Source: Daphnia carinata | Lineage: Eukaryota; Arthropoda; Branchiopoda; Diplostraca; Daphniidae | Direction: 5' to 3' | DNA length: 64,000 nucleotides | Assembly (NCBI RefSeq): GCF_022539665.2 | Contig: NC_081332.1 | Span: forward strand, 4,311,884-4,375,883 | Part shown: one piece after another, positions 1 through 15,548 of the stretch | Numbering within the stretch: position 1 is the first letter of the stretch | How the letters are laid out: each line of letters starts with the position of its first letter | Notes under the pieces: model-generated | Seen by the model: the letters and a program-made list of their open reading frames with translations, nothing else | Database searches by the model: none | Told to the model about the DNA's origin: nothing | Made by a program: the position numbers and the translations under genes

Positions 1-460
1 AAAAGTGACTAGAAGATAAAAAGGAATTAACTAAAGTGCAGGACCATGGGTGTGCCCTGGGCCACGTCTAAGCCAGGAGCCTTTATATCTAAAATTAATT
101 AATCACTGATTGCTTGGGGGGGTATTTCCGTCAACTCATTCACCGTTGTAGAAGGGATTTCATTAAATACAAAGCAAAAAGAAACAAGATGTTTAGTAAA
201 AATTCCGTCGACACTGTTTGTTTTTATTAAGTCTTAATGATTTGTTTTTTTCAACAAAAGGGGAAATAACCTCTGGGTCGACAGGAAGAGACAAGCGCTC
301 ATAATCACACACAAACATATAAACGGAAAAAGAAAATGGGGGTTCCTTCTATTTCAAATATTCTCAAAAAAAAAAAAATCAAAAATAATAATAATTTTTT
401 TTTTACCGACAGATTATTCGGTCATCCCGTGCCCTCCCCAACTACCTGTCAAATTGTTCG
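1..460. other. Noncoding flank, probably 3' UTR and downstream of NMT
   Basis: No convincing reading frame is visible. The stretch is AT-rich with an A-run and a T-run near 366-403. It lies immediately downstream of the NMT stop codon on the minus strand, so the right part is probably 3' UTR. I see no RNA gene or repeat in it. Confidence 0.4.
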
Positions 461-2591
<2,131 letters not shown>

Positions 2592-2863
2592 TTTTCCTGT
2601 ATTTGATTTAAAGTTATCTGCCATATTTCTTTAGGAATAAGAAGTAAAATCAATTCACACCCGTTTTTTTTTTCCAATGTATTGACGACAGATCAGCCCC
2701 ACGGTGCGGCCTGCCCACTGAATCTAGTAGGGAGGGAAACAGGCTGTAGCAGACTTGTCACCGCCCGTGACTATGGCAACCAAGCTTCTATAATATATTG
2801 TTTTCAGTTGCCGTTGCTGCTGCACTAATTAAACCATAATTGTATACCGATCGACAATTCGGC
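2592..2863. promoter_or_regulatory. Putative bidirectional promoter NMT/METTL18
   Basis: A 272 bp gap separates the two divergent start codons. It must hold both 5' UTRs and both core promoters. No TATA box is obvious on either strand. The assignment rests on position only. Confidence 0.45.
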
Positions 2864-3976
<1,113 letters not shown>

Positions 3977-4553
3977 AAGGTTTGGAAGTTCGAATGAAAT
4001 GGGAATGTCAATATTGGTTTTTAAGGTGTTATGTGTAAAAATGAACTCTAAAATTTAAAAATATACATGGAAAGTATATGTATGCATGCAATTACGTAAC
4101 ATACTTGTGTACCCATGTCGAAGACATCTTGCACCTTGAGTTCTATTACGGTCGATTCAGCTAATGCTTGAATTTAGATAAGCCGAAGCATCAGTCATCT
4201 TTTACTATTAAGAATCATTAAAATTTACGCAAAACGTTGCGGAAAATCTAAGTATTCAAAACGATTTTCTAAGGGACATTTTTCACGGTTGTGACGATGC
4301 TAATCAAATTAATTTATAGCTAAACTTTTTTCTCCGTGAGTTTTCGGTTATAAGCCCTCTGCTACGCTACTTCAATGTTTATTCAGTAGACCGCCATTCT
4401 CGATCATACAAATTACAGTATAATTTAAACGTTGCCCGGTTTGTAACTGAAACAAATGAAGTCCTTCAGCCGCTTAACGTAGTCTGCTACAGCTTGAAAC
4501 CGCTTGTCACTACAGAAGTTGACGATTTCACGAGTCATTCTTTCAATTACACG

Positions 4554-5696
<1,143 letters not shown>

Positions 5697-6479
5697 AGAC
5701 CGGGAATGAAGAGGGTGACCGAGTTAATACACTTTGGAATACAATCGTCTTTAACGTTAACGTCAAATGTGACCATTTTATTTAAGCTCATTCTGCCTAT
5801 TCTAGTGAGGAAAAATAATTGCAATGATTCAATCAGGACCGCACATCCCAACCAAATTTTGCTTTGGGTGTCACTCATATAAATAGGCAGCTTATATACT
5901 TGTACGTAGTAACGTATGGCGCCGTGGCATAGATCACGCCTGCCATGTGGCTTAAACGGGTTCGAGTCATTATTGATATATTATTTTAATATTTTTTTAT
6001 TTGCGTTTAGCACCGCGCATACTCTCATCTCCCTTTTCGTTAAAGCGTACATTTTTTTTAACCACATGTTTTTTCTCAAATCGCAATCGTATTAATGGTG
6101 CATAAGGCGAACATGTGTGAATAAAGCGATTTATAAATAATATAGTTTTTGTCGCAACGTGTATCCAACACGTTTGCTATATGGTTTTACGAACGCGCCC
6201 TAAAACGCGGCAACTGCGGCAAACAAGAGAAGCCAAACAACAAGCCGACGATATATTCGAGTCAAAATGCCACCTGTTTTGTTAATGAAATCAATTGTGT
6301 GATCTCTGCTGCATGACTTCAATCCGTAGGTGGCTATTTATTTAACGGCATTAAAAAGCCATTGAAAAGACGCGGAAAAAGTGGTAATACGTGTAGCTTT
6401 TCATCGTTTATCTGCGTCCTGACGGTTTGTAGCTTTCGCACCAATTGTGACGTGTTGTAAAGAAAATATTTATCCGACA
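5697..6479. other. Intergenic PSMA3 to CHEK1
   Basis: The region holds the PSMA3 3' UTR and the CHEK1 promoter. An AATAAA lies at about 6120. A tRNA-like fragment at 5914-5975 has A-box and B-box-like words but cannot fold an acceptor stem (see rejected items). No other coding signal is seen. Confidence 0.5.
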
Positions 6480-8237
6480 ATGGAAGAAAAGAACAAAAAA
6501 TACGAAGGAAAGAACAGTGTAATTGAATTTGTTGAAGGATGGGATATGATACAAACATTGGGTGAAGGAGCTTTTGGAGAGTATGTTTATTGTTAAATTT
6601 TTTAATAGTGACAAAAAAAACTATGTATATCTGTATTTGTAGGGTAAAACTACTGGTTAATGCCAAAACAGGGGAAGCAGTGGCAATGAAAGTAATTGAT
6701 CTGAAGAAACATGCAAATGCTGCTGAAACAGTCAAGAAGGAAGTTTGTGTTCACAGGATGTTGAATGATCCACATATTATTCGATTTTATGGCAGACGGG
6801 AAAATGGCAATTTTGAATTCATTTTTTTAGAGTATGCATCTGGTGGAGAGCTCTTTGACAGAATAGGTAATACACTTTAATTTGTAATATTTGTGTTTAG
6901 ATAAACTGTGATGTTTGTACTACAGAACCTGATGTGGGGATGCCTCAAATAGAAGCTCAGCGTTATTTTAAACAATTGATTGCTGGTGTGAATTACTTGC
7001 ATAGCAGAGGGGTTGCTCATAGAGACATAAAACCTGAAAATTTGCTTTTGGATGCAAATGATAATTTGAAAATATCTGATTTTGGAATGGCGACAATCTT
7101 TCGATTTCAAGGTCGAGAACGACTTCTGGATAAACGTTGTGGAACTTTGCCTTACATAGCTCCTGAAGTGCTTTGTCGTAAGTACGCAGCAGAGCCAGCC
7201 GATATTTGGTCTTGTGGAGTCGTCCTTGTTGCCATGTTGGCTGGAGAATTACCTTGGGATGTCCCGTCTCCTGATTGTCCTCTCTATACTTCGTGGAAAG
7301 AATGCCAGATCACACGATTGCCTTGGACCAAAATCGACACACTTGCTTTGTCATTGTTGAGGAAGGTGCTGATGCCACTGCCGGGAAAACGTTATACAAT
7401 CCAGCAAATAACCAATCATCAATGGTTTCAAAAGAAATTTAAAGTTTCAAGTATGGATTTGCGTTCTTATATTTTTTACCTTGCTATAACAATGGAATTG
7501 ACATGCAACTAATGAGTCATTGTTAACTGAAGGTACATCTCTCAGAGCAGAAGAAAACACACCTGTATCGAAACGGATATGTTCTGACGCCGTGGACGCT
7601 GGTTTATCACCGTCTTCATCGGACGCCAGCCGTTTGTCATACTCTCAGCCTGGCTTGGGTTTCTTCTCCGGTTCCCAACCAGTACACCAAAACGACAACA
7701 ATGATGATGAAGAACCAAATAATCTACCAGGCGCTGTGTTTAGCTTCTCTCAGCCAGCTCATATCGACGATATGCTTTTGAACTCGCAGCTTAACACACA
7801 GACTGCTTCTGGTTCTAGCATGAGTTCGCCACTGCAGAGATTGGTGAAACGTATGACTCGTTTGGTGGCTAAAGTCAGCTGTGAAGAAGCTATCAAACAT
7901 CTCAGTCAACAGCTCGTCAAACTTGGTTACACGTGGAAAATACACACTCCAGGAGTGGTAAGAAAATTCGTGTTCCTTGAGATTATTCGGTTTATTTAAT
8001 TATTTTGTACCTTCACAGGTTACTATATCAACACAAGATCGTCGCAAAATGCAATTGGTCTTCAAGGCAACAGTCTACGATATGCAGACCATGGTTTTAC
8101 TCGATTTCCGGCTGTCAAGGGGTTGTGGACTCGATTTTAAAAGACATTTCCTAGCCATCAAGCAAAAGTTAGCAGATATTTTGTGCTCAGCACCAGTAAC
8201 ATGGTCAATAGCCACTGCTACTAACAGCATTCCTTGA
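6480..8237 (+). CDS. CHEK1: Checkpoint kinase 1 (serine/threonine kinase)
   Basis: Effector kinase of the ATR DNA-damage and replication checkpoint. Five exons: 6480-6580, 6643-6866, 6926-7450, 7533-7957 and 8019-8237, 497 aa (human 476). The kinase domain shows [31 protein letters not shown] and SDFGMA, with [11 protein letters not shown] in the activation segment. The regulatory tail carries two SQ motifs, SYSQPG and FSFSQPAH followed by MLLNSQL. These line up with the human ATR sites Ser317 and Ser345. The C-terminal KA1-like domain is present ([28 protein letters not shown] with D for V). The acceptor before 7533 has a weak pyrimidine tract. It is convergent with H2A.X. Confidence 0.95.
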
Positions 8238-8306
8238 ACAAACTTTTTTTTAACTATCTTGTTTTATAAATGTTTAATTACACAGTGTTTTGTAGCATAA
8301 ATTGCT

Positions 8307-8377
8307 TTTATTTTTTCCTGGATGACAAGGGACTTACAGGGGAATTTGATCAAAGTATTAAGACTTAAGCAAATAAA
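8307..8377. terminator. Interleaved poly(A) signals of CHEK1 and H2A.X
   Basis: On the plus strand AATAAA occurs at 8372-8377, about 135 nt past the CHEK1 stop. On the minus strand AATAAA occurs at 8312-8307, about 138 nt past the H2A.X stop. Each signal lies beyond the other gene's signal, so the two mRNAs are predicted to overlap in antisense. Confidence 0.55.
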
Positions 8378-8449
8378 ATGGAAAATTCAAAATTCCTGGA
8401 GGGCTGGAACACATTTAGAGATGAAAATCAAACTGGGACTCAGACAAAC

Positions 8450-9043
8450 TTAGTACTCTTGAGAATTGGCCTTTCCTTTTGAGGCCCCCTTAGAGCCTCC
8501 AGCAGGCGCAGTTTCTGTTTTCTTAGGGAGGAGAACTGCTTGAATATTGGGCAACACACCACCTTGAGCAATGGTAACTCCAGACAGGAGTTTGTTCAAT
8601 TCTTCGTCATTACGGATGGCCAACTGCAGATGTCTTGGAATGATCCTATTATTAAAAATGAAGATAAAATAAATTGTTGTCGAATTACTGCAGCACATTT
8701 CTTACCTAGTCTTTTTGTTGTCTCTGGCAGCATTACCAGCCAACTCAAGAACTTCAGCAGCCAAATACTCCATCACAGCAGCAAGGTAAACAGGGGCACC
8801 TGCACCAACACGCTCTGCATAATTACCCTTGCGAAGCATACGGTGGATACGACCTACTGGAAACTGAAGTCCAGCACGGCTGGAGCGGGACTTGGCCTTA
8901 GCCTTAACTTTGCCTGCAAAATGAGAATACGTTTTCATTCAACTTATTCAACAAAAATTGGTCGGTTTAACAATGCGGTATTCTAACCAGAACCAGACAA
9001 TAAAACATGTTTTTTCTTTACCTCCCTTTCCACGGCCAGACAT
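8450..9043 (-). CDS. H2AX: Histone H2A.X-type variant
   Basis: Nucleosome histone H2A, 141 aa, in three exons: 9043-9022, 8913-8706 and 8645-8450. The fold is canonical ([43 protein letters not shown]). The C-terminus extends past LPKKT and ends SQEY, the SQ-[DE]-aromatic motif phosphorylated at DNA breaks, which is the defining mark of H2A.X. Two introns and a polyadenylation-type 3' end (AATAAA on the minus strand at 8312-8307) set it apart from intronless stem-loop replication histones. Convergent with CHEK1. Confidence 0.95.
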
Positions 9044-11712
9044 TATGTGTAGTTTAAGTTAAAACGAGAAGTCCAAATGGTAAGAACTAAAGATGAATTC
9101 AGTGCCCCAGCTAGTCGACAAACCTTCCGGAAATGACGTCGAACCAACCGTTTTCCTTTATTACATCGACTCTCCCTACTCTCCCCCACCCCTATATCAA
9201 CTAGTACGCCATCTGCAAATCGATTTCTTTTTTCATGGCGCGAAAGCTGCAAACAAAAACATTCCATTTTTTAACTTTGAGAAAGACAAAAAGAAAATAG
9301 ATAATGCTGAAAATCATTTAATACCAAAATGTAATGTTTACGATCATTCTTGCCATAACTTGTTGAGACAAAACAAGAATGGCAAACGTTTTTGGCCTAG
9401 GGCTCAAGCACGTGAAACACTGGAACACCACACACGTTGTGAACACCAACAACTACAACACCATAGGCATGTTTGGGATTTGTTAACTAGCTGGAAAATC
9501 AGTAGTATTTTGTTTTGTGATTGAAGGTACCAAAACCAAATTTGTAATACTGTTTACAGTATGCGTTTGTTTCTCTCAACGTGCCTTGTTAAAACTTCGG
9601 CCTTCAAGAAAAACGAAAGTGGTAAGTACGTTGCTAACAAAAACACGTGGATGAGACGCTGTATCCTGTGTGTCCTTTTTCGTAGATTGAAATGCCATGA
9701 CGATTAACGTTCGTCGACTAATTACGTTACGTGTTCGAAGTTGAGACATTGCTTTGATCACCTTCACAACGAACAATTGTCGATGTAGTACCGTAAACGT
9801 TTGCTACGTGTTTTGCACGATCCAACTTGCAATCCAAGTGGTTCTTTTAAGGTATTGTACCAAAGTATCAGACTTGTAAAGAAAGGAAGGTCTTGTCAGC
9901 AGTTTTTTCTGGTTGGTATTTTTCATGAGCTTCCAAATCTGAACGGAAAAAAACAACAGGTTTTTGAAAGTCAGATGTATTTCGGCTTTAAATTTCGTAA
10001 AGGTAACAGAGCAATTTGCATAAAGGGGCGATTTGTTAACTTGGAAACACTGCGGAAATAACAAAACGTAGCTAACAATGGAAGGCTCCGCCTTTTTCAT
10101 TCAAGGCTTATTTCTGGCAAAAAAATATCTTTATGATCTGTAGAGGCATAGACGTACCCGTTGAACGAGACCTTGCGGAATGTCAGGTAGCACACCAATC
10201 ATTTCTTACATCACAGACTAGAGGACTTGGCAACAGCATGCAGATAGCTGTTCACAACAACAGAGAGGAGTTTGTATTTATTCCACCTTACATGGAACTA
10301 GTGGCTTTTCCAGTTTAGATGCTCTTGGAGTGGCACCACAGGCTTACGTGACGGTTATGAAGGCCAATGTCGGCATAACCAAAAGAGGGTATATAAAATA
10401 AGAGTGTAAATTAAGAAAAAATAAAAGCTATATTTTTGGCCTTTATTGTTCTGACCTTCTAGAAGAGTCTGGGATGATCACTTCTGGTTATAGATTTTCT
10501 ACCTGTAATTTTCTACTGTTGCGCCATCAAGGACGTGGATGGGGCAGATACGCAATCTGCCCAAGAGCTTATCATCTCATCTCTGATGGTAAATTGGTTA
10601 TGAATTCGCCTTAAGGTATAAATCAACTAACATTTTTCGATTCTTTATTTTTGGATTAGGTCACGATTCATGCAGATTTTTCGCCATGAAGGGAATTCAG
10701 TTATTAATGTGTCATTTTAGTTCCACTTCAATTTCGTACGTTCTTGATTTTGTACCGGTTTCAATGCTATCCAACTGTTCCCCAAAGGTATGTTTTGATT
10801 TTTTTTAAAACACATTAATCAATTACGATGCATACATGAATTTTGTTGACATTCAGTTTCGTCCCAAAGTGGAATCTCCAGAATATTAAACCTGATCGCT
10901 TGTTTTCCCTTGCGGAAATACTAAACCTGTTTTCCATCTCGCTTTCTCTAATCGTCTTGCCAACTGTGATCCCCCCCCCCTCAAATAACGTAGTTGAGGA
11001 TTTCTTCATTGCACCATACATTGTGCTGTATTCTACCAAACAACTTTGAACAGAAAGGACCAGTAAGAAAAACAGGTATCTTACATTTTTGGTTATACTC
11101 CGTGTTAACTTTGCAAAATTAATTCAGCTTTCCATCAGTGCAGATTGACCAAGGCTGGCTATTGCAGACAAAAATATCAAATTTAAAAACTAAAGGATTT
11201 TAGTTTTCGAAGGTCTCTTTCTATAACATTTTTCGCTCTCTACCTTTTTTATGTCTACCTTTTGCCGACATAGGTGAACGAGATTTAAAAAGGTTAGGTG
11301 GTGGTAACTAAAAAATTTTGAGGCCCCTGCGGGAGAAAAACGCTGTCCACGGCCCCCAAGGAAAACGCGGGCAAGCCCATAACGAATCCACCAATGAGAG
11401 CAGGTAAAGGCTACTTCTCGACCAATCTCCAGGTGGATTCTGGAGTCGGTCCCCGTTTCTGTAGAATTTATTCAATTTTTTTCACTTTTTCGATAGTATA
11501 TAGCAATCTGTAGTGTGTCGCATGTTGTATACTCGCTGTTGATCGTCGGAGGGCACCTTTTTGTGCGCGTTCAAATCTCTGTTTTTAAGGTTTTGGACTC
11601 GTTTAAATTAAGCACACGTGAAATATTTCATTCCTTACATTTGAGTGACGTGTCATTTCGAATATTTTCTTTTCTAGTTAGCTCCAGGTGTTTCAGTTTT
11701 GCATCCGCCAAA
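9044..11712. other. 2.7 kb intergenic region, H2A.X to TAT
   Basis: No recognisable gene. Several short open frames occur (for example 10133-10318 and 10843-11049), but none matches a family I know or extends through plausible splice sites. A TATATAAAA-like word is at about 10389. The left end should contain the H2A.X promoter and the right end the TAT promoter and 5' UTR. Decayed coding sequence cannot be excluded. Confidence 0.4.
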
Positions 11713-14474
11713 ATGAAGTCTCGGCGGAGTTGGTCGGTGACTGCGTCAGATCTTGCCAAAAATACCTTTAACCCCATCCGTACGGTGGTCGAATCCATGA
11801 AATTGACACCTAATCCAGAGAAACCAATGATTGCCCTGTCCATAGGTGAGCATTTTTCTTATATTGACATGCTTTTTTTTTTTTAACACCTGACGATTTG
11901 CGCGTCTACTGCGCAGTTGTTTCCGAAAGCGACATTGTTAGCCTTCTGGTTGTAAAAACAAAAAACAAAAATGAATGCCGGCGGCATTGGCAAAGCACCA
12001 AAAACTATGCAAATTTCTGTAAACAAAATAATTTCTGTAACGGTTCAAGGTTCTACGTGATCCTCCCCCTTTTCTCTTTTTTTGTGCCATTAAAGTCTAT
12101 TATAATAACGTTAAAGGTACGTTTGGTTTTACCCGTCCTTGCCATGTCTTGCCCTCTGGGAAGTTAGTCAAAACTTATGATTTTTCTTCTTCGTAAAAAT
12201 ATGTTAGTGAGAGGTAATTACGCAATTTCGCTTTGGGTTTTAACATCGTAGAAAATGCGTAAATATAAAAATCGTACTCGGTGATTCTTCGTTCTATTTC
12301 GAACCGGTTTCCTGTGCTTTTTTCTTTTTACAGTTTTATTCGTACTTGTGTTAATTTTTGCGCATTGGTAGGTGATCCGACGGTTTTTGGAAATTTGTGC
12401 CCGGCGGAAGAGATCATCGAGGCCGTCGTTGAAAGTGTTCGTTCGATGAAATACAACGGCTATGCACCAAGTACTGGTAAGTTATTGCGAAACAGTTGGG
12501 GCCTTGGCCTCCTAATTTCTTTCAAGTTAGGTTAGGTTATTGCGTTCATATGTAGATGAGGCACCCTGCATTCATTGGCTCACAAGCTTTGGGCCCCTCC
12601 CGAAGACTTGATTTGCAACATGTCTATGATATGGGGTCAGATATCGATTGAGGTCATCAGGTCAAAAGAAATAAAAAGAATCTCTGCTATGTCGAAGGGG
12701 AGTAGACATGGGTGAGAGACTAGGGTAGAATATCAATCCCCCTCGTCTTGAAAAACTTTCTCGTCCATTTGTTTCCCATTGATCTCATTTAGATAAATAA
12801 CCTTCTCTTTCTATTTATGGTCCAGGCTATGAAGAAGCCCGCAAAATCGTAGCTTCTTATGTCTCAGTACCTGGAGCGACCGTTGAAGCTAAGGTATAAA
12901 TCTCATTACCTGTTCTTTGAGACTTATTTTTAAATGTCAATTGGTATTCTAGGATATAATCTTATGTTCTGGCTGTTCTTGTGCCCTTGACTTGAGCATC
13001 TCTGTATTGGCAAATCCGGGACAAAATATTCTTGTGCCTCGCCCGGGGTTCCCACTCTACCGTACATTGGCAGAGGGATTGGGCATTCGAACCAAATTTT
13101 ACGATCTGAAGGTTGTACAGCATTCTTCATGGTCATTGCCAATAGACTGTCTAGAATGAATCGTAGCTAATCCCAGCTTCCTTATCGTTGCAGCCTGAAA
13201 ACGGATGGGAAGTCGACCTGGAACAACTTGAAGCGCAAATTGACGACCAAACAGCTGCCATCGTCGTTAATAATCCTTCTAATCCTTGTGGATCTGTCTA
13301 CAATCGTTCGCATTTGAATGCAATTCTTCAAGTGGCCGCTCGCAATTTTGTGCCCATTATCGCAGATGAAATCTACGATTACTTCGTAAGTCTCGTTAAT
13401 TTTATCCACTTTGATTATGTATTAATCGGAAAATATTCTTGTGATGCCTACAGGTATTTCCTGGTCACGAGTTTCATCCCCTGGCTTCACTGACAAATGA
13501 AGTTCCCATTCTGACATGCGGTGGGCTGACCAAAAGGTTTATCGACTACCTACTCTCGTTCGACTTGTGCCTTAACTCGTTTGTTTTCTAATGGATAGAT
13601 ATCTTATACCTGGCTGGAGAATGGGCTGGATTGTTGTTCACGATAGGAACGAAGCGCTTTCATTGGAGGTATTAAGAGTCAGCTACATGAGTTTTATCTG
13701 ACAAACAATAATAGAATGCATTATGACTTGTTGACTGTCGTCAGGTCAGGAAAGGATTGCAGAGTCTAAGCCAAAGGATTATCGGTAGTAGTACCATCCT
13801 ACAAGGGGCTCTGAGTCGTATTTTGACGCAAACACCGCCGGAATTCTTCCAGTCAACTATCGCGCAAGTTTACGCAAGTGTTATTCCAACTATTTTCTCT
13901 TTTTTTTTTCCCTTGGGTTCGGGTTATCTAATGATAGTGTGACCTACAACAGGATAACGCCCGACTGGCGCATCAACTGCTGTCTGGCTTGCCTGGAATG
14001 AGACCAATCATGCCTTCCGGGGCAATGTACATGATGGTAACAGACTGACAAATGTCTAGATTTCCCCTTTTTAAGTTATTTTTAACGGTGAAACAATTTT
14101 TGATCGACTGTTTTCAGGTTGGTGTAGACATGAGCAATTTCCCCGAGTTTGAAAACGACTTGCAATTTGTTGAACGTATGGTAACAGAGGAGTCGGTCTT
14201 TTGTCTGCCCGGAAGAGTAAGCATTTTAAAATTTGTATTATTCACCAATTTTAATTGTAACGAATTTATTTGTTAGTGCTTTGATTATCCCAACTACTTT
14301 CGTATCGTCCTAACTGTGCCTGAAATGCAATTACGCGAAGCCTGCCATCGTATTAGCCAATTTTGCACCGCTCACTATGTCGCGCCTCTCGCCTTGGGGA
14401 AGGAAGAGCAACTTTCCAATGGCCATATTCACCACGAGCTACACAACGGCATCGTCACTGTTATAGAGCCTTGA
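11713..14474 (+). CDS. TAT: Tyrosine aminotransferase
   Basis: PLP-dependent class I aminotransferase that converts tyrosine to 4-hydroxyphenylpyruvate, the first step of tyrosine breakdown. Eleven exons: 11713-11845, 12372-12476, 12826-12893, 12953-13111, 13194-13385, 13454-13536, 13599-13668, 13745-13867, 13953-14036, 14118-14216 and 14277-14474, 437 aa (human 454). Motifs in order: [57 protein letters not shown], then [16 protein letters not shown] with the PLP-binding lysine, and [13 protein letters not shown]. All phases close. The first intron (526 bp) is much longer than the rest and could hold regulatory DNA. Confidence 0.95.
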
Positions 14475-15548
14475 CACTGGAAACAAAAAAAAAACAGATG
14501 ATTTTGGAAGATATTTTTTAATCAGTAGTCCCTACCAGTAGGCGTTTCTGCATCGTGTTGGAGAAACCAGAATTTTTTGCCGTCCTTTCTCGCCCGGTAC
14601 AATTTTTACACGGTTGCGGAAAAATAACAACTATCCGTCGTTAGGACAGTGTTATTCCCTTTTCAGAAGCGAAAGAGCAAAGGATTCAGTTTCGCGAGAT
14701 ATTGAGGTTTTAAATAATAATAGCTAATATTTTATACCCTTGTCGACTATGTACATGTTACGAAATGAAAAGCCAATACAATTTTTAAGACTAAACTTCC
14801 GTGTATTTATTTTTTATTTAAATATGACAGACCTAAAAAACACTCTTGAATAACATTGTTTGAGAAAAAAAAAAAAGATAAAATTTTTTTTTGCTTTTTG
14901 ATGACACGCAAAAGGGGAAAAGTGGGGTAATAAGAGGATGGTAGTAGGAGCTGAAAAACGAAACAACGCTGGCTTTCGTGTGGGAAGTCGGATTGAGAAT
15001 TGGGTTTTTTCTTATTTAACCTCTTTAAATATAATTTTTTTTTTCTTTAAATAATGTTATTTACAAATTGTGGTTTAAATGCAGCAGAAAAACCCATTCG
15101 CTGCTTGTTTGTGGGTTGTGGAATTACACAAGAAAAAAACGAAACTAGAGCAGCGTGAGAAGCTTTTTGTTTGTTTTGAATGATGACGTTTCAATGCATC
15201 AGTAATGACTTTGTGAGTAGACAAGAAAAAAAAAAGTCCATAAAGCGAATCGATTTGGCAACGATCCTTGAACTAGGGGCGAAGCGAAAATCTTCATCCA
15301 AAATGCCTAAGCTCAAGCTGCATCCAAGTTGCCCCCTCTTTGAAGATTCTCTGGAACAGCATTTCAAAAAAATAATAATAATAAATCCATCAATAATAAT
15401 AAAAAAAAAAATTGAAGAGAGAAGAGATTATTTGAAAGGGTGGGATCTATCTGCCGACTTTGAGAGATGTTCACCACCATTTGGCCCACATTTCATGACC
15501 AGATTTTGTGTTGTGTATGTGTACGTGTTGCATGTGAAACGATTCCCA
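14475..15548. other. Convergent 3' region of TAT and ZCCHC14-like gene
   Basis: AT-rich, with homopolymer runs near 14870-14890, 15040 and 15225. No convincing coding sequence. It should contain the 3' UTRs of both flanking genes, probably a long one for the ZCCHC14-like gene. Confidence 0.4.

Noticed and set aside
5914-5975. Possible tRNA gene (TGGCATAGATCA and GGTTCGAGTC words)
   Set aside because: The acceptor stem cannot pair, the T stem is absent and the anticodon arm is poor. At most it is a chance match or an old remnant.
8540-8986. 148-codon plus-strand frame over H2A.X
   Set aside because: It runs antisense through conserved histone exons and across their introns; a shadow.
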